DNA of 64,000 nucleotides. Source: Lutibacter maritimus. Its GTDB lineage: Bacteria; Bacteroidota; Bacteroidia; Flavobacteriales; Flavobacteriaceae. The DNA is taken from the NCBI RefSeq assembly GCF_900116115.1, contig NZ_FOZP01000002.1, forward strand, positions 143,487 through 207,486, read 5' to 3'. Under the pieces are notes generated by a model, which worked only from the letters and a program-made list of their open reading frames with translations, had not been told where the DNA came from and made no database searches. Within the stretch, counting starts at the first letter, position 1; each line of letters begins with the position of its first letter. Positions 53,545 to 62,039 of this stretch are shown in pieces. Made by a program: the position numbers and the translations under genes.

Positions 53545-54057
53545 TTATTTTAATTCTTCAATTTTAGTTCTTAAAACTACTAAAGCACTGCTCATTCTTT
53601 TTTCAACAGCTTTAACAGAAATGTTTAGTAGTTCGGCTATTTCTCTGTATTTTTTTCCTTCCACTCTATTTAATAAAAAAACTTCACGTTGTCCATCGGT
53701 TAATTCATTTAAGGCTTTTTCTAACTTATTTTTAAACTCTTTTCCTCTTAATGTATCTTCAGGTGTTTCGGCATCAATATAAAGGTTGGTTGAAGTGTTT
53801 TCGTAATTTCTTACCACTTTTTCATGCTTTTTTACATTCAAAAACAAATTATTTGCAATAGAAAATAAATACGATTTTGCCTTAGACAGCTTAAATTTAT
53901 TGCAATTTTCCCAAATTTTTATAAAAGCTTCTTGAACAATATCAAGTGCTTCATCATTGTCTTTACTTTTTATAAGAATAAATCTAAAAACATTGTTAAT
54001 CTGTTGTTTATAAAAAATATCAAACTGTTTTTCATCGCATAAATTGCTGAAATCCAT
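53545..54057 (-). CDS. ECF RNA polymerase sigma factor (FecI-like)
   Basis: 170 residues with sigma region 2 (FKLSKAKSYLFSIANNLFLN, about 70-90) and region 4 (LNELTDGQREVFLLNRVEGKKYREIAELLNISVKAVEKRMSSAL in parts, about 110-160). With the FecR and STN-receptor genes it forms a complete cell-surface signalling system. It should recognise the GTAGGGTA-N12-GTTGTC promoters on both sides. No ECF-type site was seen in front of the sigma gene itself. Confidence 0.93.
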   Translation of the reverse strand: MDFSNLCDEKQFDIFYKQQINNVFRFILIKSKDNDEALDIVQEAFIKIWENCNKFKLSKAKSYLFSIANNLFLNVKKHEKVVRNYENTSTNLYIDAETPEDTLRGKEFKNKLEKALNELTDGQREVFLLNRVEGKKYREIAELLNISVKAVEKRMSSALVVLRTKIEELK

Positions 54058-54131
54058 AAGTTTTTTATTAAGTAATAATGGTAAAAATAGAAATAAAATA
54101 ATGATATAAAATAAAAAATTTAAAATATGAG

Positions 54132-54157
54132 GTAGGGTATTTTAAAAGTGTGTTGTC
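54132..54157 (+). promoter_or_regulatory. ECF-sigma-type promoter of the DUF4382 gene
   Basis: GTAGGGTA (54132-54139), 12 nt, GTTGTC (54152-54157): identical elements and spacing to the fecR promoter, here on the plus strand. The predicted start at about 54164 gives a 66-nt leader. Confidence 0.7.
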
Positions 54158-54229
54158 TTATTAGTGTAACTCGCAAATGAGTTTTAATTAATAACTAAAA
54201 AAACAATAATAACTAAAAAATCAAGAATC

Positions 54230-55174
54230 ATGAAAAAATTAAATTTAACAATTGCTGCAAGTTTATTAGTGCTTACAACTTTTATAATGTCATGTTCAAA
54301 TGATAATAATGACAATTATCCATCAGGAGAAAAAAGTGCTACCAATTTTTATATTACTGATGCGCCAACCGATAACACAAATGTTAAAGGCGTAATTGTA
54401 ACTGTTGCAGATGTAAAAGTAAATGGAGTTTCTATTGAAGGTTTTTCAAAAACTACAGTTGATTTAATGCAATACCAAAATGGTATGACTAAATTATTAG
54501 GTAATTTAGAATTAAACGCAGGAACTTATTCTAACATTACATTAGAACTAGATAATGAAACTGATGCAAATGGAAATGCGCCAGGTTCGTATGTATTAAT
54601 GATAGATGGAACTGTAAAAGCATTACAAAATGCTTCTAACAGTATTAAAATTAACGATTCTTTTGAAGTACTCGCAACAAGTACAAACAATATTGTATTA
54701 GATTTTGATGTAAGAAAAGCAATTGTTGCTGAAGGATCAAATGAATTTAAATTTGTTACAAAAAGTGAATTAGCTAACAGTATTAGAACTATAAATGAAG
54801 CCGAAGCTGGAGAAATTAAAGGGAGTGTAAATGATACCGAGAATACTTCAGATAAAATAATTGTATATGCTTATGCAAAAGGAACCTTTAATTTATCAAA
54901 AGAAACAAAAGCTCAAGGAAGTGGCGTATTATTTGCCAATGCACTTAATAGCGCAAGTGTAAATAGTTTTACTGGTAAATATGAATTAAACTTTTTAGCA
55001 GCAGGTGATTACGAATTACATTATGCATCTTATACTGATGAAGATGATGACGGAAAATTAGAGTTTTCTACACTTTTAGAAGCAGAATCTCTTACAGGAA
55101 TTGACTTAAGCAATATTTCAGTAGACACTTCATTAAACATAAATATTGCCGTAAAACTTAAAGCTAAAAGTTAA
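54230..55174 (+). CDS. DUF4382 domain lipoprotein
   Basis: 314 residues. Lipoprotein signal with lipobox IMSC (Cys22). A DUF4382 domain (about 38-190) begins with TNFYITDAPTDNTNVKGVIVTV and is followed by a second beta-domain (about 195-310) with a carboxypeptidase-regulatory-like look (YELNFLAAGDYELHYASY). DUF4382 proteins are secreted, of unknown function. The shared ECF-type promoter ties it to the sigma/FecR/receptor system. Possibly it is the surface ligand-binding partner of that receptor. Confidence 0.8.
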   Translation: MKKLNLTIAASLLVLTTFIMSCSNDNNDNYPSGEKSATNFYITDAPTDNTNVKGVIVTVADVKVNGVSIEGFSKTTVDLMQYQNGMTKLLGNLELNAGTYSNITLELDNETDANGNAPGSYVLMIDGTVKALQNASNSIKINDSFEVLATSTNNIVLDFDVRKAIVAEGSNEFKFVTKSELANSIRTINEAEAGEIKGSVNDTENTSDKIIVYAYAKGTFNLSKETKAQGSGVLFANALNSASVNSFTGKYELNFLAAGDYELHYASYTDEDDDGKLEFSTLLEAESLTGIDLSNISVDTSLNINIAVKLKAKS

Positions 55175-55205
55175 TAAAAGTTTATTAAAATCAAAACAAT
55201 TACCA

Positions 55206-55233
55206 ACTGGCTACATACAAAAGTGTAGCCAGT
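55206..55233 (+). terminator. Hairpin between the DUF4382 and outer-membrane protein genes
   Basis: A 10-bp perfect stem ACTGGCTACA (55206-55215) with 55224-55233, 8-nt loop, followed by ATTTAAAAC. Only three T in the tail, so partial termination is likely. It leaves 16 nt to the next ATG. Confidence 0.6.
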
Positions 55234-55249
55234 ATTTAAAACAATTATT

Positions 55250-55834
55250 ATGAAAAATTTACTTATAATTTTGACATTTATCGTATCGTTTAATATACAT
55301 GCGCAAGAAAACAAACAAGAACAAAATAATTCAGCATTCGGTTTAAAAGGAGGTTATAATTTAACGTCGGTTAGAAATTCAGAAGGAAATGAAACCGATC
55401 AACGACAAGGTTTACATGTTGGCTTTTTTGGAGAATCAAATATTACTAAATTTTTAGCTTTACAAATTGAGTTAACCTACTCTCAACAAGGATATGTAGT
55501 TGAAAACAGCAACTTTAAATTAACTCAAAAAATTGATTATTTAAATATACCCTTAATGTTAAAATTATATCCTACTAAAACTTTTTATTTTGAAGCTGGG
55601 CCACAAATTGGTTATGTAATATCTCATAAAGAAAATATAGAAACTTTTATAGGTGACAGTAACAGTAATTTTGATCCTCACTCTTTAGATTGGGGGACTA
55701 ATATTGGGCTTGGGTTTAAAACTGAAACAGGTTTAATACTAGGCGCAAGATATCATTATGGTTTAGGAAAATTGTATGAAAACACCAATGAATATAACAA
55801 TGTGTTACAACTGTCATTAGGATTTATATTTTAA
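55250..55834 (+). CDS. Outer-membrane beta-barrel protein (PorT/OMP_b-brl_2 type)
   Basis: 194 residues. Signal peptide about 1-18 (ending NIHAQ), then an eight-strand-type barrel that opens with AFGLKGGYNLTSVRNSEG and ends with LQLSLGFIF. The GLKGGYN start is typical of small flavobacterial porin-family proteins. It follows the DUF4382 gene by 75 nt with a hairpin in between, so it may be a weakly expressed second gene of the ECF-controlled unit. Confidence 0.82.
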   Translation: MKNLLIILTFIVSFNIHAQENKQEQNNSAFGLKGGYNLTSVRNSEGNETDQRQGLHVGFFGESNITKFLALQIELTYSQQGYVVENSNFKLTQKIDYLNIPLMLKLYPTKTFYFEAGPQIGYVISHKENIETFIGDSNSNFDPHSLDWGTNIGLGFKTETGLILGARYHYGLGKLYENTNEYNNVLQLSLGFIF

Positions 55835-55853
55835 TCAAAATATAAGTCCCCAA

Positions 55854-55906
55854 ATTCCCCTTTTTGTATGGTAAGTGTCTACAAGTTTATCAACTTAAAG
55901 GGGAAT
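55854..55906. repeat. Short inverted repeat after the outer-membrane protein gene
   Basis: ATTCCCCTTT (55854-55863) and AAAGGGGAAT (55897-55906), 10 bp perfect, 33-nt loop that itself holds AAGTT/AACTT. The GC-rich arms in AT-rich surroundings suggest a degenerate interspersed element. It could also act as a terminator. Confidence 0.4.
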
Positions 55907-55960
55907 AATTAAAATTTAATCAATTAATATTTAAATTTGTTCTAAATTTCAAAACTGAAA

Positions 55961-56635
55961 ATGAGTTCAATAGCTAAAAAATCTCTCGTATATCTATTTT
56001 TAATTCTTATAATTAGTTGCCAACAAGAAATTGATGTTAATGAAGGATCTGATCCAAATACAAACAACAACAATTCAGAAACTACCAATTATTATAAAAG
56101 AGTTGGAATGTATAATGGTTCTTTTGATGATTTACTTGACAATACTTCTTGTTTTTCAGTACAATTACCAGTTTCTTTAAAGGCTAACGGAATAGCGTTA
56201 AATATTATAAATACAACCGATTATCAATTAGTTGAAAATATTTTTAATCAATTTCCTTTTGATGTTGATGTAATTGAATTTAATTTCCCAATAACCATTA
56301 TAAATTATGATTACACACAATCAACAATTACTAGTCAAGAACAATTAAATAATTTAGCCAATAGTTGTGGTGATTTAATATCAAGTAATTTAAATGCAAT
56401 TACTTGTGTAGATTTGGTTTACCCAATTACTATTTCTTTATTTAACATTAGTAATGATCAAACCTCAAATGTCATTATAAAAAACGATCAGGAGTTGTTT
56501 GGTTTTACAAATACTTTATCAGACCAACAAGTGTACAGTGTTCAATATCCAATAAACGCAATTGTAAATAATAATATTTCAATTGAAGTAATTAATGACA
56601 GTCAGTTTAAATCTATAATTAGCAATTGTAATTAA
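55961..56635 (+). CDS. Hypothetical lipoprotein
   Basis: 224 residues. Lipobox IISC (Cys20). An Asn-rich linker (about 30-42) is followed by two similar halves: YNGSFDDLLDNTSCFSVQLP... and CGDLISSNLNAITCVDLVYP..., each with a strand of the type PVSLKANGIALNI or PINAIVNNNISIEV. The duplicated beta-domain with paired Cys (Cys66, and the CG...TC pair) is seen in a Bacteroidota-specific group of unknown function. 18 nt upstream of the metalloprotease gene. Confidence 0.68.
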   Translation: MSSIAKKSLVYLFLILIISCQQEIDVNEGSDPNTNNNNSETTNYYKRVGMYNGSFDDLLDNTSCFSVQLPVSLKANGIALNIINTTDYQLVENIFNQFPFDVDVIEFNFPITIINYDYTQSTITSQEQLNNLANSCGDLISSNLNAITCVDLVYPITISLFNISNDQTSNVIIKNDQELFGFTNTLSDQQVYSVQYPINAIVNNNISIEVINDSQFKSIISNCN

Positions 56636-56653
56636 ATAAAAACTACTATCAAC

Positions 56654-57418
56654 ATGAAACATATTTTTAGCGGTATTGCCCTCCTAATCTTTCTTAGCTT
56701 TGGTTGTTCAAAAAATGAAAATTTAGACAATCTTATAAGTGATAATTATCCTTACAAACAACAAGTTGGTTATTCAGCTAATGATATCTTATCAAACAAT
56801 TTGTATACAAATATTTTAATAGAAGTAATGTATGTTGATGGATTTAAGCCAAGATCAGCAACGTTAACAAATCTTAAAAACTTTATAAGTGCCCGATGTT
56901 ATAAAACTAATATTGTTATAGAAGAAAGATTAATTAATATTACAACTAAGGAAGCCTATTCAATTGATGATGTTAGAGAAATTGAGGATACAAATAGAAC
57001 TTTATTTACAAATGATAACCAATTGGTTATTTCGGCAATTTTTTTAAATGGAAATTCTATAAACAACACAGAAACATCCGTTGTATTAGGTACTGCATAC
57101 AGAAATACTTCTTTTGTAATTTTTGAAGAAACTATACATTCATTTTCAGATAGCGCCTTTGAACCCAGTAGAAACGTATTAGAAACTACTGTAATTTTAC
57201 ATGAATTTAGTCATTTGTTAGGATTGGTAAACATAGGAACTTCAGTGGTTAACAATCATCAAGATTCTACTCATGGCGCACATTGCACAACAGAAAATTG
57301 TTTAATGAATTATCAAATTGAAAATGGTACTAAATTTTCTAATTGGTTGGGTGGAGAACAAATTCCACAATTAGGTACTTTTTGTATTGAAGACCTTCGC
57401 GCAAATGGTGGAAAATAA
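56654..57418 (+). CDS. Putative metzincin-type lipoprotein metalloprotease
   Basis: 254 residues. Lipobox SFGC (Cys18). The zinc motif HEFSHLLGLVNIG (about 185-197) is followed by a His/Cys-rich stretch HQDSTHGAHC and a Met-turn-like CLMNYQ, as in metzincins of the membrane-metalloprotease group common in Flavobacteriia. HExxH gives two ligands and the catalytic Glu; the third ligand is probably a His of the HGAHC stretch. It forms a two-gene unit with the lipoprotein upstream. Substrate unknown. Confidence 0.78.
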   Translation: MKHIFSGIALLIFLSFGCSKNENLDNLISDNYPYKQQVGYSANDILSNNLYTNILIEVMYVDGFKPRSATLTNLKNFISARCYKTNIVIEERLINITTKEAYSIDDVREIEDTNRTLFTNDNQLVISAIFLNGNSINNTETSVVLGTAYRNTSFVIFEETIHSFSDSAFEPSRNVLETTVILHEFSHLLGLVNIGTSVVNNHQDSTHGAHCTTENCLMNYQIENGTKFSNWLGGEQIPQLGTFCIEDLRANGGK

Positions 57419-57419
57419 A

Positions 57420-58355
57420 TTAGTTTGCGGTATAAAACTTTCCTTGCCAACTATCTTTTTCCATTAGTTTTTTATCAATTTTAGCAACCACTTCAAAGTT
57501 TTTTAAATTATTCCATTTAGGAGCAATTAAAAGGTTGTGTGGCGTTTCGCTAATAAAGCGTTCAATAATAATATCTGGTCGTAAATTTCCAATAAAATCG
57601 GTGATAAAATCAATATAATCTTCCGAAGAAAATAAGTTAAATTTTTCAGGATTCCGTTTATATTGAACAGCCATTACAGCATTTTTCACAATTTGTAAAT
57701 GATGCATTTTTAAGGTGTCAATAGGTAATTTTGAAACTTCTTTCGCATGATTTAGTAAATCGTTTTTATCTTCTCCAGGCAATCCTAAAATAATGTGTGC
57801 ACCTAAATGAAATCCTTTGTTTTTGCATTTTTCAAAAGTTGCTTTGGTTTCTTCAAAAGTATGACATCTGTTTACTGTTAACAATGTTTTTTCATTGGTA
57901 CTTTCAACGCCAAATTCTAATGAAATAAAGTGTTTTTTTGATAAAAATGCAAAATAATCAATCAATTCATCTGAAATACAATCAGGTCTTGTTCCAATAA
58001 CCAAACCAATAACTCCAGAAACATTTAACGCTTCTTCATACATTTTTTTCAGTGAATCAATATCAGAATACGTGTTTGTATATGCTTGAAAATAAGCCAA
58101 GTAATGAATTGATTTGTATTTTTTTCCGAAGAAAGCAATGCCTTGTTCTAACTGCTCTTTAATACTTTTAGTAGGTTCACAATAATCCGGATTAAACGTG
58201 TTATTGTTGCAATATGTACATCCACCATAGCCTTTTGAACCATCTCTATTTGGACAAGAAAAACCGATGTCTAATGATATTTTTTGAACACGTTCTCCAA
58301 ACGTAGCTCTTATAAATGAAGAATAATCTAAATAGCGTTTTCCAGTAAATTGCAT
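57420..58355 (-). CDS. Radical SAM protein, TIGR01212/YhcC family
   Basis: 311 residues. The 4Fe-4S cysteines are in CPNRDGSKGYGGCTYC (30-45): a first Cys, then the CxxC pair, the spacing of the YhcC family. Family members are oxygen-independent radical SAM enzymes of unknown substrate. The stop is 1 nt from the stop of the convergent metalloprotease gene, and no terminator is visible. Confidence 0.88.
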   Translation of the reverse strand: MQFTGKRYLDYSSFIRATFGERVQKISLDIGFSCPNRDGSKGYGGCTYCNNNTFNPDYCEPTKSIKEQLEQGIAFFGKKYKSIHYLAYFQAYTNTYSDIDSLKKMYEEALNVSGVIGLVIGTRPDCISDELIDYFAFLSKKHFISLEFGVESTNEKTLLTVNRCHTFEETKATFEKCKNKGFHLGAHIILGLPGEDKNDLLNHAKEVSKLPIDTLKMHHLQIVKNAVMAVQYKRNPEKFNLFSSEDYIDFITDFIGNLRPDIIIERFISETPHNLLIAPKWNNLKNFEVVAKIDKKLMEKDSWQGKFYTAN

Positions 58356-58407
58356 GGCGTAAAATTATTAAAACTAATTGGATTGCGTTATTTTTACCAT
58401 TAAAATT

Positions 58408-58866
58408 ATGAAAGACACTTCTCAAAATATTAAAAAGACTTTACTTAAAACTTGTGTTGATTTTGTTCAAAAAAAGGAAACGGTAATTTTAGAAACAATG
58501 GTTTCTAACAAAAACGATTTATTTTCTGAAACCAAAAGTTCTGCAGGTGATAAACACGAAACTGGCCGCACCATGTTGCAATTAGAAATGGAAAAAGCCA
58601 GTCAGCAATTAGTAATTGTAAACCAGATGAAAGAAACTTTGCAACGATTAACTATTGAAGATGCTACTAAAAACGTAAAACTTGGTAGTTTAGTAACAAC
58701 CACAAAAGGAACTTATTTTTTAGCAATAAGCGTTGGACAAGTAACTATTGATAAAGAAACTTATTTTGTTGTTTCAACAGAATCACCTATTGGAAAACAA
58801 TTGTTGGGTAAAAAAACTGGTGAAATTATTCCATTTAATGCTGCTGAGATTTTAGATATCGCATAA
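58408..58866 (+). CDS. Small protein with GreA/GreB-C-terminal-like domain
   Basis: 152 residues from ATG at 58408 (MKDTSQNIKKTL). An ATG at 58378 is in frame, but the ten extra residues are not typical. The N-terminal half is a helical hairpin; the C-terminal half, with YFAISVGQVTI-like strands and VVSTESPIGKQLLGKKTGEII, matches the FKBP-like fold of GreA/GreB. The acidic tip of true Gre factors is not seen. Such proteins in Bacteroidota are often mislabelled as 3-oxoacyl-ACP synthase, which this is not. Confidence 0.65.
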   Translation: MKDTSQNIKKTLLKTCVDFVQKKETVILETMVSNKNDLFSETKSSAGDKHETGRTMLQLEMEKASQQLVIVNQMKETLQRLTIEDATKNVKLGSLVTTTKGTYFLAISVGQVTIDKETYFVVSTESPIGKQLLGKKTGEIIPFNAAEILDIA

Positions 58867-58892
58867 AAAAACCGCCCTAATGAGCGGTTTTT
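58867..58892. terminator. Bidirectional terminator
   Basis: AAAAACCGC (58867-58875) with GCGGTTTTT (58884-58892), 8-nt loop. It starts directly at the stop of the Gre-like gene and can also end the convergent peptidase gene. Confidence 0.88.
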
Positions 58893-58912
58893 AAAATTAT
58901 TTAAAAGGAAAT

Positions 58913-60973
58913 TTATCCTTTCACTTTTGTTTTATTTGGCAAATCTTTATAATCCATATTGTATAAAGTAAATCCAAATATATCTGCATATTGCTCAATA
59001 GTTTTAGAAACTGGTGTTCCAGCTCCGTGTCCGGCATTAGTTTCAATTCTAATTAAAGTTGGATTATTTCCAGTATGTTTTGCTTGTAATTCTGCAGCAA
59101 ATTTAAATGAATGTGCAGGTACAACTCTGTCATCGTGATCTCCTGTAGTAACTAAAGTAGCTGGATAATTAACTCCTTCTTTTACATTATGTACAGGTGA
59201 ATAAGCTAATAAATACTCAAACATTTCTTTAGAATCATCGGCAGTTCCATAATCGTAATCCCAACCTGCACCAGCTGTAAATGTGTGGTAACGTAACATA
59301 TCTAAAACCCCAACTGCGGGCAATGCAACTTTCATTAAATCTGGTCTTTGTAGCATTGTTGCGCCAACTAATAAACCACCGTTAGAGCCACCACTAATTG
59401 CTAAATAATCGGCAGAAGTGTATTTATTTGCAATTAAATATTCCGCTGCAGCAATAAAATCATCAAATACATTTTGTTTTTGCATTTTAGTTCCGGCATT
59501 ATGCCACGCTTTTCCATATTCTCCACCGCCACGTAAATTTGGAACGGCATAAATACCACCTTGTTCCATCCAAACAGCATTTGTAATACTAAAACTTGGA
59601 GTTAAGCTAATATTAAATCCGCCATAACCATATAAAATTGTTGGGTTTTTACCATTTAAAATTATTCCTTTTCTATAGGAAATAATCATAGGAATTTTAG
59701 TTCCATCTTTTGAAGTATAAAATACTTGATGCGATTCATAATTATCTGAATTAAAATCTATGGCTGGTTTTTTGTATAATTCAGATGTTCCAGAAACGGT
59801 TTGAAAAGAATAAATTGATCCTGGATTGATATAGTTTGAGAATGAATAATAAATTAATTCCTCATCTTTTTTACCACTAAATCCACCTGCAGATCCAATG
59901 CCTGGCAATTCAATTTCACGAATTAATTTGCCGGTATAATCATATTGTTTTACTTGCGAAACTGCATCTACCATATAATTTGTAAAAATATAACCATTAG
60001 CTGTAGATGGCGACAGTACATTGTTGGTTTCAGGAATTACATCAACCCAATTTTCTGGTGTTGGTTTAGCGGCTTCAACTTTTACAATTCGTTTATTTGG
60101 TGCATTTAAATTTGTGCCTAACAACAGTGTTTCACCAATATTATCTAGCACAAACGTATCGTTTTCAAAATTGTTTACAACAGTGATTATTTTACTATCT
60201 TCTTTAGATAAATCTTTAATATATAATTCGTTACCAGAAGTAGATTCTGAAGCTGAAATCACTAAATATTTACCATCTTCTGTAACTGAACCGTTTATAT
60301 ATCTTCTTTTTACGATATCACCAAAAATAATTGGATCGTTTTTTTGAGCAGTTCCTAACTTATGATAAAACAAACGGTGTTGATCCGTTTTTGCAGAAAG
60401 TTCGCTTCCTTTTGGCTTTTCGTAACTAGAATAAAAAATGCCTTCATCACCTTTCCAAGCTATTCCACTAAACTTCACATCAATAATAGTGTCTTCTAAA
60501 ATTTCTTTTGATTCAGCATCCATAAGAATAATTTTCCTCCAGTCACTTCCTCTTTCAGAAATTGAATACGCTAATTTTTTCCCATCTTTAGAAAAAGACA
60601 AACCGCCTAAAGAAGTGGTGCCATCTTTAGAAAAAGTATTTGGATCTAAAAATACTTCTGGCTCTTCCTCATTTTTAAATCTGTATAAAAGATTTTGGTT
60701 TTGTAACCCATTATTTTTAAAAAAATACGTATAATCACCTTCTTTAAATGGCGATCCGATTTTTTCATAATTCCAAAGTTTTTCTAATCTTGATTTTAAT
60801 TCTTCTCTGTAAGGAATTTCTGATAAATAATTATAAGTCACTTCATTTTGAGTGGTAACCCAATTTTTTGTTTCTTCAGACATATCATCTTCTAACCAAC
60901 GGTACGAATCTTTAACTTCAGTTCCAAAATAGTTAGTTATAGTATCAACTTTTTTTGTTGTAGGATAGTTCAA
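58913..60973 (-). CDS. Prolyl oligopeptidase family serine peptidase (S9A), signal peptide lost
   Basis: 686 residues. N-terminal seven-blade propeller (about 75-410) and C-terminal hydrolase domain with the nucleophile in GGSNGGLL (Ser about 535), the Asp in DHDDRV and the His in NAGHGAG. No ATG starts the frame; the first plausible codon is TTG at 60973. Upstream the same frame continues as [18 protein letters not shown], a lipobox and linker, but is broken by TGA at 61025-61027 and another at 61046-61048. The protein seems to have been a lipoprotein; in this sequence it would be made without its export signal, or the sequence has errors there. Confidence 0.85.
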   Translation of the reverse strand: MNYPTTKKVDTITNYFGTEVKDSYRWLEDDMSEETKNWVTTQNEVTYNYLSEIPYREELKSRLEKLWNYEKIGSPFKEGDYTYFFKNNGLQNQNLLYRFKNEEEPEVFLDPNTFSKDGTTSLGGLSFSKDGKKLAYSISERGSDWRKIILMDAESKEILEDTIIDVKFSGIAWKGDEGIFYSSYEKPKGSELSAKTDQHRLFYHKLGTAQKNDPIIFGDIVKRRYINGSVTEDGKYLVISASESTSGNELYIKDLSKEDSKIITVVNNFENDTFVLDNIGETLLLGTNLNAPNKRIVKVEAAKPTPENWVDVIPETNNVLSPSTANGYIFTNYMVDAVSQVKQYDYTGKLIREIELPGIGSAGGFSGKKDEELIYYSFSNYINPGSIYSFQTVSGTSELYKKPAIDFNSDNYESHQVFYTSKDGTKIPMIISYRKGIILNGKNPTILYGYGGFNISLTPSFSITNAVWMEQGGIYAVPNLRGGGEYGKAWHNAGTKMQKQNVFDDFIAAAEYLIANKYTSADYLAISGGSNGGLLVGATMLQRPDLMKVALPAVGVLDMLRYHTFTAGAGWDYDYGTADDSKEMFEYLLAYSPVHNVKEGVNYPATLVTTGDHDDRVVPAHSFKFAAELQAKHTGNNPTLIRIETNAGHGAGTPVSKTIEQYADIFGFTLYNMDYKDLPNKTKVKG

Positions 60974-61056
60974 TTTTTCAGGAGTTTTTTGAGATGAATC
61001 GTTTTTACAAGAAATAATAAACGCTCAAATCATTGCAATTAATACTCATTTTTCAT
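60974..61056 (-). pseudogene. Remnant of the lipoprotein signal of the S9 peptidase
   Basis: In frame with the peptidase the minus strand reads stop-VLIAMI-stop-AFIISC. A normal signal would need TGA changed to a Leu codon and one indel to join an ATG at 61056 or 61049. Both lesions fall within 30 nt. Confidence 0.6.
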
Positions 61057-61074
61057 GTGATGAATATTTTTAAA

Positions 61075-61440
61075 TTAAAAGAGAGTCTTAAATTTTCGCC
61101 AGTTTACATAAATTAATGTTGCATTTAAAATTGCCACTAAAGCTGCTGGACCAATAGTTGAAATATCATATTTTAAATGAAAAAGCACAATATTTATTGA
61201 AATTGGCACTAACCAAACCAAAGCCAATCCTGTCCACTTATTGATAAATAATAATATTCCTGGTATAATTTCTGAAATTGCAATTAACGGCATTAAATAG
61301 CCTGTTTGTAGTAAAGCGTGCATAAAACTTCCTTCCGGAGGCGCTTCCATTGGTATAAAATTAAAAAACTTATTCAATCCAAAAACCAATAAAATTATTG
61401 ACAATACAACCCTCAGGACTTTTTGTAATTTTGAATTCAT
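61075..61440 (-). CDS. DoxX-like membrane protein
   Basis: 121 residues, four predicted membrane helices, with the DoxX-type first helix LRVVLSIILLVFGLNKFFNF and central YLMPLIAISEIIPGILL. DoxX-like proteins are small redox-linked membrane proteins of unclear role. The gene is divergent from thioredoxin (160 nt between). Three GTTAA units lie just before its ATG, but without a promoter at the Pho-type distance. Confidence 0.8.
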   Translation of the reverse strand: MNSKLQKVLRVVLSIILLVFGLNKFFNFIPMEAPPEGSFMHALLQTGYLMPLIAISEIIPGILLFINKWTGLALVWLVPISINIVLFHLKYDISTIGPAALVAILNATLIYVNWRKFKTLF

Positions 61441-61600
61441 AATTTAATGTTTTAGTTAATATTGAGTTAAATTGGACGTTAATGTACAATATAAATTACA
61501 GATGTAACTTAAGTTACTGTAAAATTGTAAGTTTATGTGTCACTTTGTTGTCAAATAACAAAGCTTTAAAAGCTGATTTATTAATATTAAAAATACAAAA

Positions 61601-61960
61601 ATGACTGAAATGTTAACAAAAGAAACTTTTTTAGAAAAAGTTTTTAATTTCGAAAAAAATAAAGAGTGGAAATTTGAAGGTGACTTGCCTTGTATTATAG
61701 ATTTTTATGCAGATTGGTGTGGACCTTGTAAAATGGTTGCTCCTATTTTAGAAGAATTAAGTGATGATTATAAAGGGAAAGTAAATGTTTATAAAATTGA
61801 TACCGAAGCTGAACAAGAATTAGCTGCTGCTTTTGGAATTAGAAGTATTCCATCAATATTATTTGTTCCAAAAAATGCTGAGCCTCAAATGGCGCAAGGT
61901 GCTTTACCTAAGCACCAATTTGAACAAATTATTAATGATGTTTTAGAAGTTTCAAAGTAA
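61601..61960 (+). CDS. trxA: Thioredoxin
   Basis: 119 residues. Active site WCGPCKM with Cys40 and Cys43, cis-proline in RSIPSILF, the usual thioredoxin length plus a short N-terminal extension (MTEMLTKETFLEKVF). It has no signal peptide, so it acts in the cytoplasm as a disulfide reductant, for instance for ribonucleotide reductase, whose class Ia genes are at 30-33 kb. A terminator follows. Confidence 0.93.
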   Translation: MTEMLTKETFLEKVFNFEKNKEWKFEGDLPCIIDFYADWCGPCKMVAPILEELSDDYKGKVNVYKIDTEAEQELAAAFGIRSIPSILFVPKNAEPQMAQGALPKHQFEQIINDVLEVSK

Positions 61961-61978
61961 ACCTCAAAAAAAACCAAA

Positions 61979-62005
61979 AAAGAGCCACTCATTGAGTGGC
62001 TCTTT
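61979..62005. terminator. Terminator between thioredoxin and the PorP/SprF gene
   Basis: A 13-bp perfect stem (61979-61991 with 61993-62005) around a single central base, A-rich on the left, TTT on the right; useful for both convergent genes. Confidence 0.85.
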
Positions 62006-62039
62006 CATTAATAAAAATTTTCGATTAAATTTTAAACAA

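Noticed and set aside
54170..54185. Small hairpin AACTC-GCAAAT-GAGTT in the DUF4382 leader.
   Set aside because: Five base pairs only, no conserved context; not called as a riboswitch or terminator.
61455..61482. Three GTTAA units with 11- and 12-bp spacing before doxX, like Pho boxes on the minus strand.
   Set aside because: The position 14 nt from the nearest box is the start codon itself, not TTTG, so no promoter of the Pho layout exists. It shows that box pairs alone arise by chance in this AT-rich DNA; only box pair plus N14-TTTG was accepted.
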